A stretch of 27,483 bases of DNA from Alphaproteobacteria bacterium (GTDB taxonomy: Bacteria > Pseudomonadota > Alphaproteobacteria > GCA-2731375): NCBI GenBank assembly GCA_030746295.1, contig JASLMY010000033.1, positions 1-27,483 of the forward strand, given 5' to 3'. A program made the translations under genes and the position numbers. The notes below the pieces were generated by a model that did not search any database, had not been told where the DNA came from, and worked only from the letters and a program-made list of their open reading frames with translations. Shown here one piece after another: positions 7,359-15,205 of the stretch. The stretch's first letter is position 1, and each line of letters begins with the position of its first letter.

Positions 7359-8558
7359 TCAGGCCTCGGCCGGCCGCAGGCTTTGCTCGTTGATCGGCCA
7401 GTGGACCAGCGCGGCGAAGAGCCCCAAGGCGACGCCCAGCCACCAGACGACGTCGTACGAGCCGGTGGCGTCGTAAAGATAGCCGCCGAGCCAGATACCG
7501 GTGAAACTGCCCATCTGGTGGCTGAAGAAGACGATGCCGACCAGCGTCGCCATGTAGCGGACGCCGAACATCTGCGCCACCAGCGCCGTCGTCAGCGGCA
7601 CCGTGGAAAGCCACAAGAGGCCCATGACGAGGGCGAAGAGGAGGACGCTCACGGGGCTCGCCGGGGTCAGGACGAAGATCGCGATGACGACCGCGCGGGC
7701 GCTGTAAAGGAAGCAGAGGCAGTACTTCTTCGACAGCCGGCTGCCGGCGATGCCGGCGAGAATCGAGCCGACGACGTTGGCGAGGCCGACGATGGCGAGC
7801 GCCCAGGCGCCGATCTCGGCGGACAGGCCCTTGTCCGTGACGTAGGCCGGCAGGTGCACGCCAATGAAGGCGACATGGAAGCCGCAGACGAAGTAACCGG
7901 CGGTCAGCAACAGATAGCTCGGATAGCGCCCAGCCTCCTTCAGCGCCGCGCCGAGCGACTGCCCGCTCGGCCCGAAATGCTCGCGGGTTCGCGTGCGGAG
8001 CGGCCATGTGAGCGGAATCATCAGCGCCGCGATCAGCGAGAGATAAAGGAGTGCGGTCTGCCAGCCATAGGCGGAGAGGAAGCTCTGACCCAGCGGCACC
8101 ATCAGGAATTGGCCGAGACTGCCGAAGGCGGTACCGAGGCCGAGGACCAACGCGCGGCGCTCGTTCGACACCGCGCGTCCCATCGCCGCCAGCACCACGC
8201 CGAAGCCGGTGCCGCCGAGGCCGAGGCCGACCAGCAGCCCGGCCGAGACGTGGAAGTCGAGCGGCGAGGTGGTTTTGGCCATCAGGGCGACGCCGATCGC
8301 GTAGCAGATCCCGCCGGCGGCGATGGCGCGGCCGTTGCCGAACTTGTCGGCGACCATGCCGGCCAACGGCTGGCCAAGCCCCCACATCAGGTTCTGCACC
8401 GCGATGCCGAAGGCGAAGACCTCGCGGCCCCAGCCGAAATCCGCGCTCACCGATGCCAAGAAGAGGCCGAAGCTGCTGCGGACGCCGAGCGAGATCAGGC
8501 AGATCAGGCAGCCGGCGACCAGGATCATCATCGGCAGGCGAGCGTTCGCGTCGGGCAT
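7359..8558 (-). CDS. MFS transporter (monocarboxylate/oxalate-formate antiporter-like)
   Basis: A 399-residue major facilitator with about twelve hydrophobic segments in two halves separated by a charged loop (TRTREHFGPSGQSLGAALKEAGRYP, near the middle). The first cytoplasmic loop, GQPLAGMVADKFGNGRAI, resembles the MFS motif-A region (GxLaDrxGrr). The style (SFGLFLASVSADFGWGREVFAFGIAVQNL) matches the YbfB/OxlT-like group that moves small carboxylates. It is the last gene of the six-gene minus-strand run and begins 45 bp after the amidase stop, so it may import or export the pathway's substrate. ATG at 8558 has a modest GAGGA about 11 bases upstream. Substrate and direction cannot be read from sequence. 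Confidence 0.87.
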   Translation of the reverse strand: MPDANARLPMMILVAGCLICLISLGVRSSFGLFLASVSADFGWGREVFAFGIAVQNLMWGLGQPLAGMVADKFGNGRAIAAGGICYAIGVALMAKTTSPLDFHVSAGLLVGLGLGGTGFGVVLAAMGRAVSNERRALVLGLGTAFGSLGQFLMVPLGQSFLSAYGWQTALLYLSLIAALMIPLTWPLRTRTREHFGPSGQSLGAALKEAGRYPSYLLLTAGYFVCGFHVAFIGVHLPAYVTDKGLSAEIGAWALAIVGLANVVGSILAGIAGSRLSKKYCLCFLYSARAVVIAIFVLTPASPVSVLLFALVMGLLWLSTVPLTTALVAQMFGVRYMATLVGIVFFSHQMGSFTGIWLGGYLYDATGSYDVVWWLGVALGLFAALVHWPINEQSLRPAEA

Positions 8559-8603
8559 CCGAATTCGATCCTCGTCGAGGCGTGAAATCCGAAACCGGCA
8601 GAC

Positions 8604-9548
8604 TCAATCGAAGACCAGCTTCGGAAAATAGAAGGAGACCACCCAGTTCGGCTGGTCGACGACCTCCGAGATGCGAAGATCGGCGGCCACACTGCATAAC
8701 ATATAGGCGTCCTCGGGCGCGAGGCCATGCAGGCGGCCCAGAAGGTCGATCATGCCGGCGACCGCGTCCCGGGTCGCCGCCATCAGGTCGGGGCCGATGC
8801 CGGTGGTGACGTGATAGCCCTTCTCGTCGAGATGGCGGCTGACCGGGCCTGCGGTCTCGAAACGGGGAAAGGCGAGGCCCGCGTCCTTCTCCAGCTCGAA
8901 GCGGAGCGCCACCGTCATCGGGCTCTCGATGGCGGTGCCGCAGACCTCGCCGTCGCCCTGGGCGGCGTGGGTGTCGCCGAGCGAGAAGAGCGCGCCCGCG
9001 ACCTCGACCGGCAAGTAGAGCACCGTGCCTTGGCTGAGGTCACGGATGTCCATGTTGCCGCCGACCCGGCGCGGCGGCACGATCGAATGCGGCCCGGGCT
9101 CGGCCGGTGCCAGGCCGATGGTGCCGCAGAAAGGCTTCAACGGCACCCGCCCGCCGGGACCGTAGACGGCCGGCGCCAGGCTTGCAGGGTCATACTTCCA
9201 GAGTTGGAGCGCCGGCTCGGGGAACTGGTCGGCGAGCAGGCCGAAGCCCGGGATCAGCGCCGTCCAGCCCCAGCCCGAGGGCTCGTAGGCGAGGAGCGTC
9301 ACCTTCAGCGCATCGCCCGGCTCGGCCCCGTCGACGTAAACCGGCCCGGTGACCGGGTTGACCTGGTCGAAGTCGAGGGCGGCGACCTCGGCGACGGTGG
9401 AGCTGGGGCTGAGCTGCCCGCCAGAGGAATCCACCGTCTCGAAGCTGGCCTCGTCGCCGGGCGCCACGGTGGTCACCGGCTCGTTGGCGTTGTCCCAGCC
9501 GAAGTGGTGGTGGGTGCGGTGGATGGTGTGGTTCGTCGACCCGGTCAT
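8604..9548 (-). CDS. Acetamidase/formamidase family protein
   Basis: A 314-residue member of the FmdA/AmdA family, which hydrolyses formamide, acetamide or related short amides to ammonia and an acid. Seen: an N-terminal histidine-rich stretch (HTIHRTHHHFGWDN), the PVTGPVYVDGAEPGDALKV beta segment, the NMDIRDLSQG block and the LGDTHAAQGDGEVCGTAIE block. These last two are the strongest family landmarks and are thought to form the metal-dependent active site. The gene begins 19 bp after the acyl-CoA ligase stop, within the same transcription unit. No strong ribosome-binding site precedes the ATG, suggesting it depends on translation of the gene before it. Many paralogs of this family in proteobacteria have unknown substrates, so the exact amide is not assigned. 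Confidence 0.88.
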   Translation of the reverse strand: MTGSTNHTIHRTHHHFGWDNANEPVTTVAPGDEASFETVDSSGGQLSPSSTVAEVAALDFDQVNPVTGPVYVDGAEPGDALKVTLLAYEPSGWGWTALIPGFGLLADQFPEPALQLWKYDPASLAPAVYGPGGRVPLKPFCGTIGLAPAEPGPHSIVPPRRVGGNMDIRDLSQGTVLYLPVEVAGALFSLGDTHAAQGDGEVCGTAIESPMTVALRFELEKDAGLAFPRFETAGPVSRHLDEKGYHVTTGIGPDLMAATRDAVAGMIDLLGRLHGLAPEDAYMLCSVAADLRISEVVDQPNWVVSFYFPKLVFD

Positions 9549-9567
9549 CGCAGATGTCTTGCTACCA

Positions 9568-11268
9568 TCAGCCTTCTTGCGCCTCGGCTCGGGCGGCCTC
9601 GTGCTTGGCGACTTCCTCGGCGACCAGCTCCTTCTTGGAGAGCTTGCCGATCATCGTCTTCGGCAATTCGTCGCGGAACTCGATCTCGGCCGGCAGCTCG
9701 TGCTTGCCGAGCTTCGGCACCAGGAAGGCGTGCAGCTCCTCCGCCGTCAGCCCACCGCCCTCGGCCAGCTTGACGAAGGCCTTGACCGACTGGCCTCGGT
9801 AGTCGTCGGGAATGCCGATCACCGTCACCTCCTCGACCGCCGGGTGCTGGTAGATCGCCTCTTCGACATGGCGGGGATAGACGTTGAAGCCGCCGACCAG
9901 GACCAGGTCCTTGATCCGATCGATGATGAAGGTATAGCCCTCTTCGTCCATGTAGCCGACGTCGCCGGTCCTGAGCCGGCCCTCGACCAGAACCTCGGCC
10001 GTCGCCTCGGGCCGCTGCCAATAGCCCTGCATGACCTGCGGCCCCTCGATGCAGATCTCGCCGGTCTCGCCTTGCGGCAGCTCGTTTCCCGGGTCCTCGG
10101 GCTCGGTGATGACGATGCGGGTGCCCGGCACCGGCTGGCCGATCGAGCCCTCCTTGTTGGCGCCCTTGAAGGGGTTGCAGCTGCAGACCGGTGCCGCCTC
10201 GGTCAGGCCATAGCCTTCGAAGACGACCGCGCCGGTCAGCTCCTCGAAACGCTGCTTGGTCTCGACCGGCAGCGGCGCCCCGCCCGAGATGCAGGCCCGT
10301 ACCGAGGAGAGGTCGAGCCGGCCGGCATCGGCATGGCCGGCGATCGCGCCGAACATGGTCGGCACGCCCGGCATCAGGGTCGGCTTCTTGCGCGGGATGT
10401 CGCGCATCACGTCTTCCAGCACGAAACGCGGATGGATGATGATCTCGGCGCCCAGATGCACCGACATGTTCATCACCACGGTCATGGCGAAAACGTGGAA
10501 GAAGGGGAGCACCCCCATCATCCGCTCGTCGCCTTGCCGCAAGTCCGACATCCAAAGCGCCGTCTGCAAGGTGTTCAAATAGATATTGGCGTGGCTCAGC
10601 ATCGCGCCTTTCGAGACGCCGGTGGTGCCGCCGGTATATTGCAACACCGCGGTCGCGCTCTCCGGCGCGATCTCGACGGGGGCGTAGTCGCCCTCGTTAT
10701 GCATCAACTCCTGGAACGAGACGTGCCGGGCATCGTTCCGCACCGCTGCCACCTCGCGCCGCTTCAGCAGCGGGAAAAGCCAGTTCTTCGGGAACGGCAG
10801 GACCTCGGCCAGGCTGCCGACAACCAGTGTCTTCAGCCGGCTCTCGGCGAGCAGCGTCTCCATCTTCGGGTAGAGCGCCTTCAGGCCGAGCGTCACCATG
10901 ATGTCGGTGTGACTGTCCTCGATCTGGTGCAAGAGCTCCTCTTCCGAGTAGAGCGGCGAGAAGTTGACGACCGTGCCACCGGCCTTGAGGACGCCGTAGT
11001 AGCAGACCACGAACTGCGGGCAGTTGGGCAGGAAGAGGCCTACCTTGATGCCTGGGCCGACACCGAGGTCCTGGAAGCCGCGCGCCGCCTGCGACACCAT
11101 CCGGCCGAGCTCGGCATAGGTGAAGGTGCGGTCGAGAAAGTCGATGGCCGGTTTGTTGGGAAAGCGCTCGACCGCGTCGTCGAGAAGCTGATAGAGCGGT
11201 CTCGGCACCAGCGGCGCGTGCCAGTCGACGCCCGGCGCGTAGTTGTTGAGCCATGGATCGGCGGCCAT
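9568..11268 (-). CDS. Long-chain-fatty-acid--CoA ligase (AMP-binding, FadD-like)
   Basis: A 566-residue adenylate-forming enzyme that activates a carboxylic acid with ATP and couples it to CoA. Motifs: P-loop YTGGTTGVSKG at 211-221, the EGYGLTEAAPV block, the hinge motif GDVGYMDEEGY followed by DRIKDLV, and the C-terminal catalytic lysine Lys542 in PKTMIGKLSKKEL. The N-terminal layout and length match FadD long- and medium-chain ligases rather than acetyl-CoA synthetase. A strong GGGAGGTGA ribosome-binding site sits right before the ATG at 11268. It stands between a crotonase and an amidase in one operon-like series, and would supply the CoA ester used by the two crotonases. Chain length or aromatic preference cannot be determined here. 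Confidence 0.9.
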   Translation of the reverse strand: MAADPWLNNYAPGVDWHAPLVPRPLYQLLDDAVERFPNKPAIDFLDRTFTYAELGRMVSQAARGFQDLGVGPGIKVGLFLPNCPQFVVCYYGVLKAGGTVVNFSPLYSEEELLHQIEDSHTDIMVTLGLKALYPKMETLLAESRLKTLVVGSLAEVLPFPKNWLFPLLKRREVAAVRNDARHVSFQELMHNEGDYAPVEIAPESATAVLQYTGGTTGVSKGAMLSHANIYLNTLQTALWMSDLRQGDERMMGVLPFFHVFAMTVVMNMSVHLGAEIIIHPRFVLEDVMRDIPRKKPTLMPGVPTMFGAIAGHADAGRLDLSSVRACISGGAPLPVETKQRFEELTGAVVFEGYGLTEAAPVCSCNPFKGANKEGSIGQPVPGTRIVITEPEDPGNELPQGETGEICIEGPQVMQGYWQRPEATAEVLVEGRLRTGDVGYMDEEGYTFIIDRIKDLVLVGGFNVYPRHVEEAIYQHPAVEEVTVIGIPDDYRGQSVKAFVKLAEGGGLTAEELHAFLVPKLGKHELPAEIEFRDELPKTMIGKLSKKELVAEEVAKHEAARAEAQEG

Positions 11269-11377
11269 TGGTCACCTCCCGAAGACGGTCTCTCTGCCGG
11301 GCGCGGGCCGCGCGCCCGTCGGCACCCATCGATGCGAACTTATACCATTGTCGCCGCCGGGGCGTCCGCCGGGATCG

Positions 11378-12175
11378 TCAGCGCCCTTTGAATTCAGGTT
11401 TGCGCTTCTCGGCGAAGGCGGAGACGCCTTCGCGGAAATCTCCGGTCTCGACGTTCGAGGCGAAGCATTCGGCCTCCATCTGCAGCTGCTGCTCGAACTG
11501 GTTGTCGATCGAGACGTTCATCAGACGCTTGGCGTTGCCGAGCGCGTGCGTCGGTCCCGCCGCCAGGCGCCCGGCCAGCTTCACCGTCTCGGCCTCGAGC
11601 GCGTCCGCCGGCACGACGAAGTTGATCATGCCGTAGTCCTTCGCGGCAGGGGCGTCGAACTCGTCGCCGAGGAGGGCGATCTCCAGGGCCCGCTTGAGGC
11701 CGACCATGCGCGGCAGGTAGTAGGTCCCCGCACCGTCGGGGCTGGTGCCGATGCGGACGTAGGCGAGGGTGAACTTGGCGTCCTCGGAGGCGATCGTCAG
11801 GTCGGCGGCGATCGCCAGGCTGACCCCGAAGCCGGCCGCGTAGCCGTGCACCGAGGCGATGACCGGCTTTGCCATCCGCCGGAGCGAAAAGATGATCGGG
11901 TGCATCTCGCTGATGCCCTCCAAGAAGCGTCGCCGCTTCCAGTGCGGGTCGTTGTCGCGCTCGGCGTAGAAGCGTTTGACGTCGCCGCCGGCCATGAAGT
12001 GGGCACCGGCGCCCTTGATCACCACGGCGCGGACGGCGTCGTCGTACTCGATCCGCGTCGTGGCGTCGAGCAGCGCGTCCTTCATGTCGGCGTTGATCGC
12101 GTTCAGGACCTCGGGCCGGTTCAGCGTCAAGGTGGCGACGCCCTCGGCGACGTCGAGCAATACCGTCTCGTTCAT
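11378..12175 (-). CDS. Enoyl-CoA hydratase/isomerase family protein (PaaG-like crotonase), second copy of the operon
   Basis: A 265-residue crotonase-fold enzyme acting on acyl-CoA thioesters. The oxyanion-hole segments are KGAGAHFMAGGDVKRF and the GYAAGFGVSLAIAADL helix start. The two glutamates used by classical enoyl-CoA hydratase are absent: the position after GFGV is serine and the PE of the usual QPE block is missing. The aspartate of SPDGAGTYYLPR is present, as in PaaG-type isomerases and related enzymes. It therefore more likely shifts a double bond or performs another crotonase reaction than plain hydration; this is inference from motif comparison. A long FERQ-like C-terminal helix ends in KRKPEFKGR, the usual family terminus. 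The gene begins 24 bp after the VOC gene stop in the same unit. Confidence 0.88.
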   Translation of the reverse strand: MNETVLLDVAEGVATLTLNRPEVLNAINADMKDALLDATTRIEYDDAVRAVVIKGAGAHFMAGGDVKRFYAERDNDPHWKRRRFLEGISEMHPIIFSLRRMAKPVIASVHGYAAGFGVSLAIAADLTIASEDAKFTLAYVRIGTSPDGAGTYYLPRMVGLKRALEIALLGDEFDAPAAKDYGMINFVVPADALEAETVKLAGRLAAGPTHALGNAKRLMNVSIDNQFEQQLQMEAECFASNVETGDFREGVSAFAEKRKPEFKGR

Positions 12176-12199
12176 CGTCTCTACCTTGTCTGTGCGTGC

Positions 12200-12955
12200 T
12201 CAGCCGAGGCGAAAGCGGGTGCCGCAGACGGTTACCACGTCACCGTCGATGGAAGCGCCGCGGGCGCCGGCCGCGTCCAGGATGGCTTGCCGGTCGGCAA
12301 CCTCGAGGTCGACCCCGCCCAACCCCTCGCCGCGGCCATCGCGGTCCTCGACGAAGCGCAGCTTGGCGTTGTCGAGCGCGATTTCGGGCACCGCGCCTTC
12401 GATTAGAGGCCGGTCCAGGATCTCGGCCCAGCGGGCCGCAAGCCGCGCCGGGTCGTCGCTCTGCAGCTCGGCCCCGATCATGGCCCGCGTCCGCTCGGTG
12501 CGGACAGCGCCTTGCCAATCGCTGCCCGCCGGATGCCAAGGACCGTCCGGCGCCGTGCTGCCGGCGTTCCAATCGGTCTCCAGCATCGAGCCGCCGGTGT
12601 CCTTGGGGTGCAGCTGGGTGCCCAGGAAGTCGCCGTAGTCGAGGCTGTTGATGATCCGCACGCCGATCTCGGCCATGCGGGCGCGGCGGGCCTCGGCGTC
12701 GTCGCATTGCAGGATCACGATATAGCCGCCATCGCCGCCGCGACGCGCCAGATAGCGGCCGGCGGCGGTGTCGTCCTCGACCGGCGCCACCACCTCCAAG
12801 AAATTCGGCCCCACCGGCAGGAGCGCGTTCTCCAGGCCGTACTCGGCCACCGCGGGGTCGTGGAAGCAGGTCTCCAGCCCCAGCACCGTCTGCAAATCGT
12901 CGACCGCCGGCGCCAGCTCGGCGGCGACTAGGCAGATTTGTCTCAGCCTCAGCAT
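12200..12955 (-). CDS. VOC family protein with two glyoxalase-like modules
   Basis: A 251-residue protein with an N-terminal VOC module (LRLRQICLVAAELAPAVDDL to about residue 95) and a weaker C-terminal one (IGAELQSDDPARLAARW onward). The layout resembles glyoxalase-like domain proteins found beside acyl-CoA genes. Metal ligands are not obvious: the first strand lacks the usual histidine, so it may be a binding or non-metal member. The ATG at 12955 has GAGGGAGG about five bases upstream, which decides against a longer in-frame version from 13045 that would overlap the preceding gene. It lies between the two crotonases, 11 bp after the first, suggesting a role with their CoA substrates, for instance in epimerisation or product removal. 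No specific reaction is assigned. Confidence 0.8.
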   Translation of the reverse strand: MLRLRQICLVAAELAPAVDDLQTVLGLETCFHDPAVAEYGLENALLPVGPNFLEVVAPVEDDTAAGRYLARRGGDGGYIVILQCDDAEARRARMAEIGVRIINSLDYGDFLGTQLHPKDTGGSMLETDWNAGSTAPDGPWHPAGSDWQGAVRTERTRAMIGAELQSDDPARLAARWAEILDRPLIEGAVPEIALDNAKLRFVEDRDGRGEGLGGVDLEVADRQAILDAAGARGASIDGDVVTVCGTRFRLG

Positions 12956-12966
12956 CCTCGCCTCCC

Positions 12967-13758
12967 TCAACGCCCCTTGAAGACCGGTTGGCGCTTCGCG
13001 ACGAAGGCCGCCGCGGCTTCCAGGTGATCCTCGGTCATGCCGCAACGGGCGTGGTGCTCTGCCTCCAGGTCGAGGACCGTCGCCAGTTCCTCGGTCTCGG
13101 CCGCGTTCAGGTTCGCCATCATGTAGCCGAGCGTGATCCGCGGCCCCGATGCCAGGCCCTTGGCGAGCGCCATGGTCTCGGTCTCCAGCTCGGCGTCCGG
13201 GACCAGCCGGCTGACGAGGCCCAGGCTCAGCGCCTCCTCGGCCTCGACCATCGGCGAGGTGAGATAGAGCTCCTTCGCCTTGGCGGCGCCGACGAGGCGG
13301 GTCAGAAACCAGCTGCCGCCGAAATCGCCCGACAGCGCCACCTTGGCGAAGGCGGTGGTGATGCGGGTGGTGTCCGAGGCGATGCGCATGTCGCAGGCCA
13401 GCGCCAGCGACAGCCCGGCCCCGGCGACCGGGCCGCGCAGCATGGCGATGGTCGGCTTGGCCGTGTCGTGCAACAGCTTGGAGACCTCCATCCGCTGGCG
13501 TAGGGGGGCAATCCGGTCTTCGAGCGTCGCCGCCCGCTCCGAGCCCTCTGCCATGCCCTTGACGTCGCCGCCGGCGCAGAAGCCGCGCCCCGATCCGGTC
13601 AACACCAAGGCACCGATCTCAGGCTCGGCGTCGGCGCGCGCGACTGCTTCCAGAAGCGATTGTAGCATCGTCATGGTCAGCGCGTTCAGGCGCTCGGGGC
13701 GGTTCATGGTCAGCGTGACCACGCCGTCCTCGACAGTTTCCAGAAGCTCGTCCGTCAT
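12967..13758 (-). CDS. Enoyl-CoA hydratase/isomerase family protein (PaaG-like crotonase), first gene of the operon
   Basis: A 263-residue crotonase. Oxyanion-hole blocks are GSGRGFCAGGDVKGM and RGPVAGAGLSLALACDMRI. As in the downstream copy, the first classical catalytic glutamate is replaced by serine (GLSLA) and the second is missing. The block AFAKVALSGDFGGSWFL aligns with the PaaG block around its catalytic aspartate. It is probably an isomerase or other crotonase rather than a classical hydratase. The C-terminus KRQPVFKGR is canonical. The ATG at 13758 has GAGGGAG about seven bases upstream. It is the first gene of a six-gene minus-strand run, and its leader contains palindromic element A, whose base is only 19 nt before the start codon. 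Confidence 0.89.
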   Translation of the reverse strand: MTDELLETVEDGVVTLTMNRPERLNALTMTMLQSLLEAVARADAEPEIGALVLTGSGRGFCAGGDVKGMAEGSERAATLEDRIAPLRQRMEVSKLLHDTAKPTIAMLRGPVAGAGLSLALACDMRIASDTTRITTAFAKVALSGDFGGSWFLTRLVGAAKAKELYLTSPMVEAEEALSLGLVSRLVPDAELETETMALAKGLASGPRITLGYMMANLNAAETEELATVLDLEAEHHARCGMTEDHLEAAAAFVAKRQPVFKGR

Positions 13759-13777
13759 CGTCCGCTCCCTCTCCAGC

Positions 13778-13851
13778 TAGTGTCCCGAATCAGAAGTTCG
13801 CAATCGTTTGTGGCAAGCGCCCGACGAACTTCTGATTCGATAAGGACACTA
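13778..13851 (-). mobile_element. Palindromic element A (MITE-like, flanked by TA)
   Basis: A 74-bp near-perfect inverted repeat. The outer 8-bp stem pairs tagtgtcc (13778-13785) with ggacacta (13844-13851). A 15-bp perfect inner stem pairs 13786-13800 with 13825-13839. The two are separated on one side only by the four-base bulge ataa (13840-13843). The 24-nt loop contains ggcaagcgcc, itself able to form a three-base mini stem. Both ends read CTAG, consistent with a TA target duplication as made by IS630/Tc1-mariner-type transposases. No transposase gene is in the window. The strand is nominal (transcription direction of flanking genes). Confidence 0.8.
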
Positions 13852-13866
13852 GCAACTCTTTGATTG

Positions 13867-13942
13867 TAGTGTGGTTTAGGGATTTGAAGTTCCTCTCGGC
13901 GCTTGCCCCAACAATAATAGGAACTACAAATCCACCACACTA
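13867..13942 (+). mobile_element. Palindromic element B (MITE-like), inverted diverged copy of element A
   Basis: A 76-bp inverted repeat starting 15 bp beyond element A and in the opposite orientation. The outer 9-bp stem pairs tagtgtggt (13867-13875) with accacacta (13934-13942). The inner 15-position stem pairs 13880-13894 with 13919-13933, with a single mismatch. A four-base bulge ttag (13876-13879) and a 24-nt loop (13895-13918) carrying ggcgcttgcc, the reverse complement of the core in A, complete it. Stem lengths, bulge position, loop length and core all match element A when reversed, although many stem bases differ. TA dinucleotides close both ends. Confidence 0.8.
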
Positions 13943-13992
13943 GGGCCGTTCCAAAGGTCCCCGAAAGCCGTCCCCCGAGGTTAGCGTCGCGT

Positions 13993-15045
13993 CTAGGCCG
14001 CGTGCGGGGCGGCGTTGGTGCGATGATAGCTCCAACGGCCATCGTCATCGGCCTGGCGCATCACCCGACCCTGCTCGATGAGACAATTGAGATGGGCCAG
14101 CGCCTCGCCGACGCCCAGCACCCGCTCGTGCTCGGCCAGCTCGCGGCGATAGAGCGCGTCCAGCGTCGCCACGGCGGGCCGCGGCTCGGCCAGCGTCGTC
14201 TCCAGGTCGATCAGGCGCTGGTCGTGATGCTCGGCCAAGGCGTCGATTCGGGTATGTAGGCCGTAGAAGGGCTCGTTGTGCGCCGGCAAGACCAGCACGT
14301 CTTCTGGCAGCATGCGGAAGCGCTCGATCGAATCCAGATACTCCTGCAACGGGTTGGCCTCCGCCTCGGCCGGATAGACGCCGATATGGGGCGTGATCTT
14401 GGGCAGGATCTGGTCGCCGGAGATCATCATATTGAGCTCGCGGCTGTAGAGGCAGGCGTGCTCGGGGGCGTGTCCGGTGCCGACGATCACCCACCATTCG
14501 TGGTCGCCGATGGTCAGCACGTCGCGCTCCTGCATGCGCACGTAGTGCTCCGGGATCGGCGCTACCATGTCGCGATAGCGGTTGTGGAAGAACCGCCTGA
14601 CCTCTTCCAGATGACCTTCCTCCATGCCGACGCGGCGGTAATGGTCGAGGACGAAGGCCGGCACTTCCGGCTGCGCATCGAGGTAGAGCATGCGGCCCAT
14701 CAGCCATTCGAGCCGGGTCGACAGCAGGTGGCAACCGGTCTTCTGTTGCAGCCAACCGGCGAGGCCCATGTGATCGGGATGGAAATGGGTGCAGACGACC
14801 CGCTTCAGCGGCCGGCCCTCGCAATAGCGGTCGATGATGGCGTCCCATTGCTCGCGGATCAGGGCGCTGTTCATGCCGGTGTCGACGATGGCCCAACCGG
14901 TGTAGTCGCGCAGCAGCCAGACGTTGATGTGGTCGAGACCGGTCAGCTCCAGCGGCATCCGGATCCAGAAGACGCCGGCGGCGATCTCCATCGCCTCGCC
15001 CGTTTCCGGCACGCGCTCAAAGGCAGGGCTGATCGGGGTCGTCAT
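13993..15045 (-). CDS. MBL-fold metallo-hydrolase
   Basis: A 350-residue metallo-beta-lactamase-fold hydrolase binding two metal ions. The signature THFHPDH is at residues 86-92 (His87, His89, Asp91, His92). It is followed by the third-histidine block GTGHAPEHACLY, the bridging aspartate in MISGDQILP and the last histidine in VLPAHNEPF. A C-terminal helical, winged-helix-like part (after about 260) resembles the LACTB2-type group that acts on thioesters, lactones or RNA. The start is uncertain: ATG 15045 gives the family-like N terminus MTTPISPAFE with GAGGA eleven bases upstream, while ATG 15078 adds 11 residues and has a better spaced GAGGG. It is upstream of the acyl-CoA operon on the same strand, separated by the palindromic elements. 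No substrate is assigned. Confidence 0.88.
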   Translation of the reverse strand: MTTPISPAFERVPETGEAMEIAAGVFWIRMPLELTGLDHINVWLLRDYTGWAIVDTGMNSALIREQWDAIIDRYCEGRPLKRVVCTHFHPDHMGLAGWLQQKTGCHLLSTRLEWLMGRMLYLDAQPEVPAFVLDHYRRVGMEEGHLEEVRRFFHNRYRDMVAPIPEHYVRMQERDVLTIGDHEWWVIVGTGHAPEHACLYSRELNMMISGDQILPKITPHIGVYPAEAEANPLQEYLDSIERFRMLPEDVLVLPAHNEPFYGLHTRIDALAEHHDQRLIDLETTLAEPRPAVATLDALYRRELAEHERVLGVGEALAHLNCLIEQGRVMRQADDDGRWSYHRTNAAPHAA

Positions 15046-15205
15046 CGGACGAGCATTCCTCAGGCTGGGCGGGGGCATCAACGCACCCTCGGCAATCTAG
15101 GTAAGCTTCGTCACATCGTCAATTGGCGGCCGCCTGGGCAACGGGCTATGCTTCGGGTATGCAACCATGTCGGGGTGCCATTGCCCGACTTCGAGGATGA
15201 CGGTA

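Noticed and set aside
7363..7381. GC-rich palindrome near the znuB stop as a terminator
   Set aside because: It lies inside the coding end of the convergent MFS gene, has almost no loop and only a short T stretch after it.
9349..11391. 680-codon plus-strand frame opposite the acyl-CoA ligase
   Set aside because: Shadow of the ligase third-codon GC bias; biased composition, no domain, and it runs across a gene boundary.
13778..13942. CRISPR mini-array or ordinary Rho-independent terminators
   Set aside because: The units are inverted, not direct repeats with spacers, and no T-run follows either stem on the transcribed strand. The shared bulge and loop core are not terminator features.
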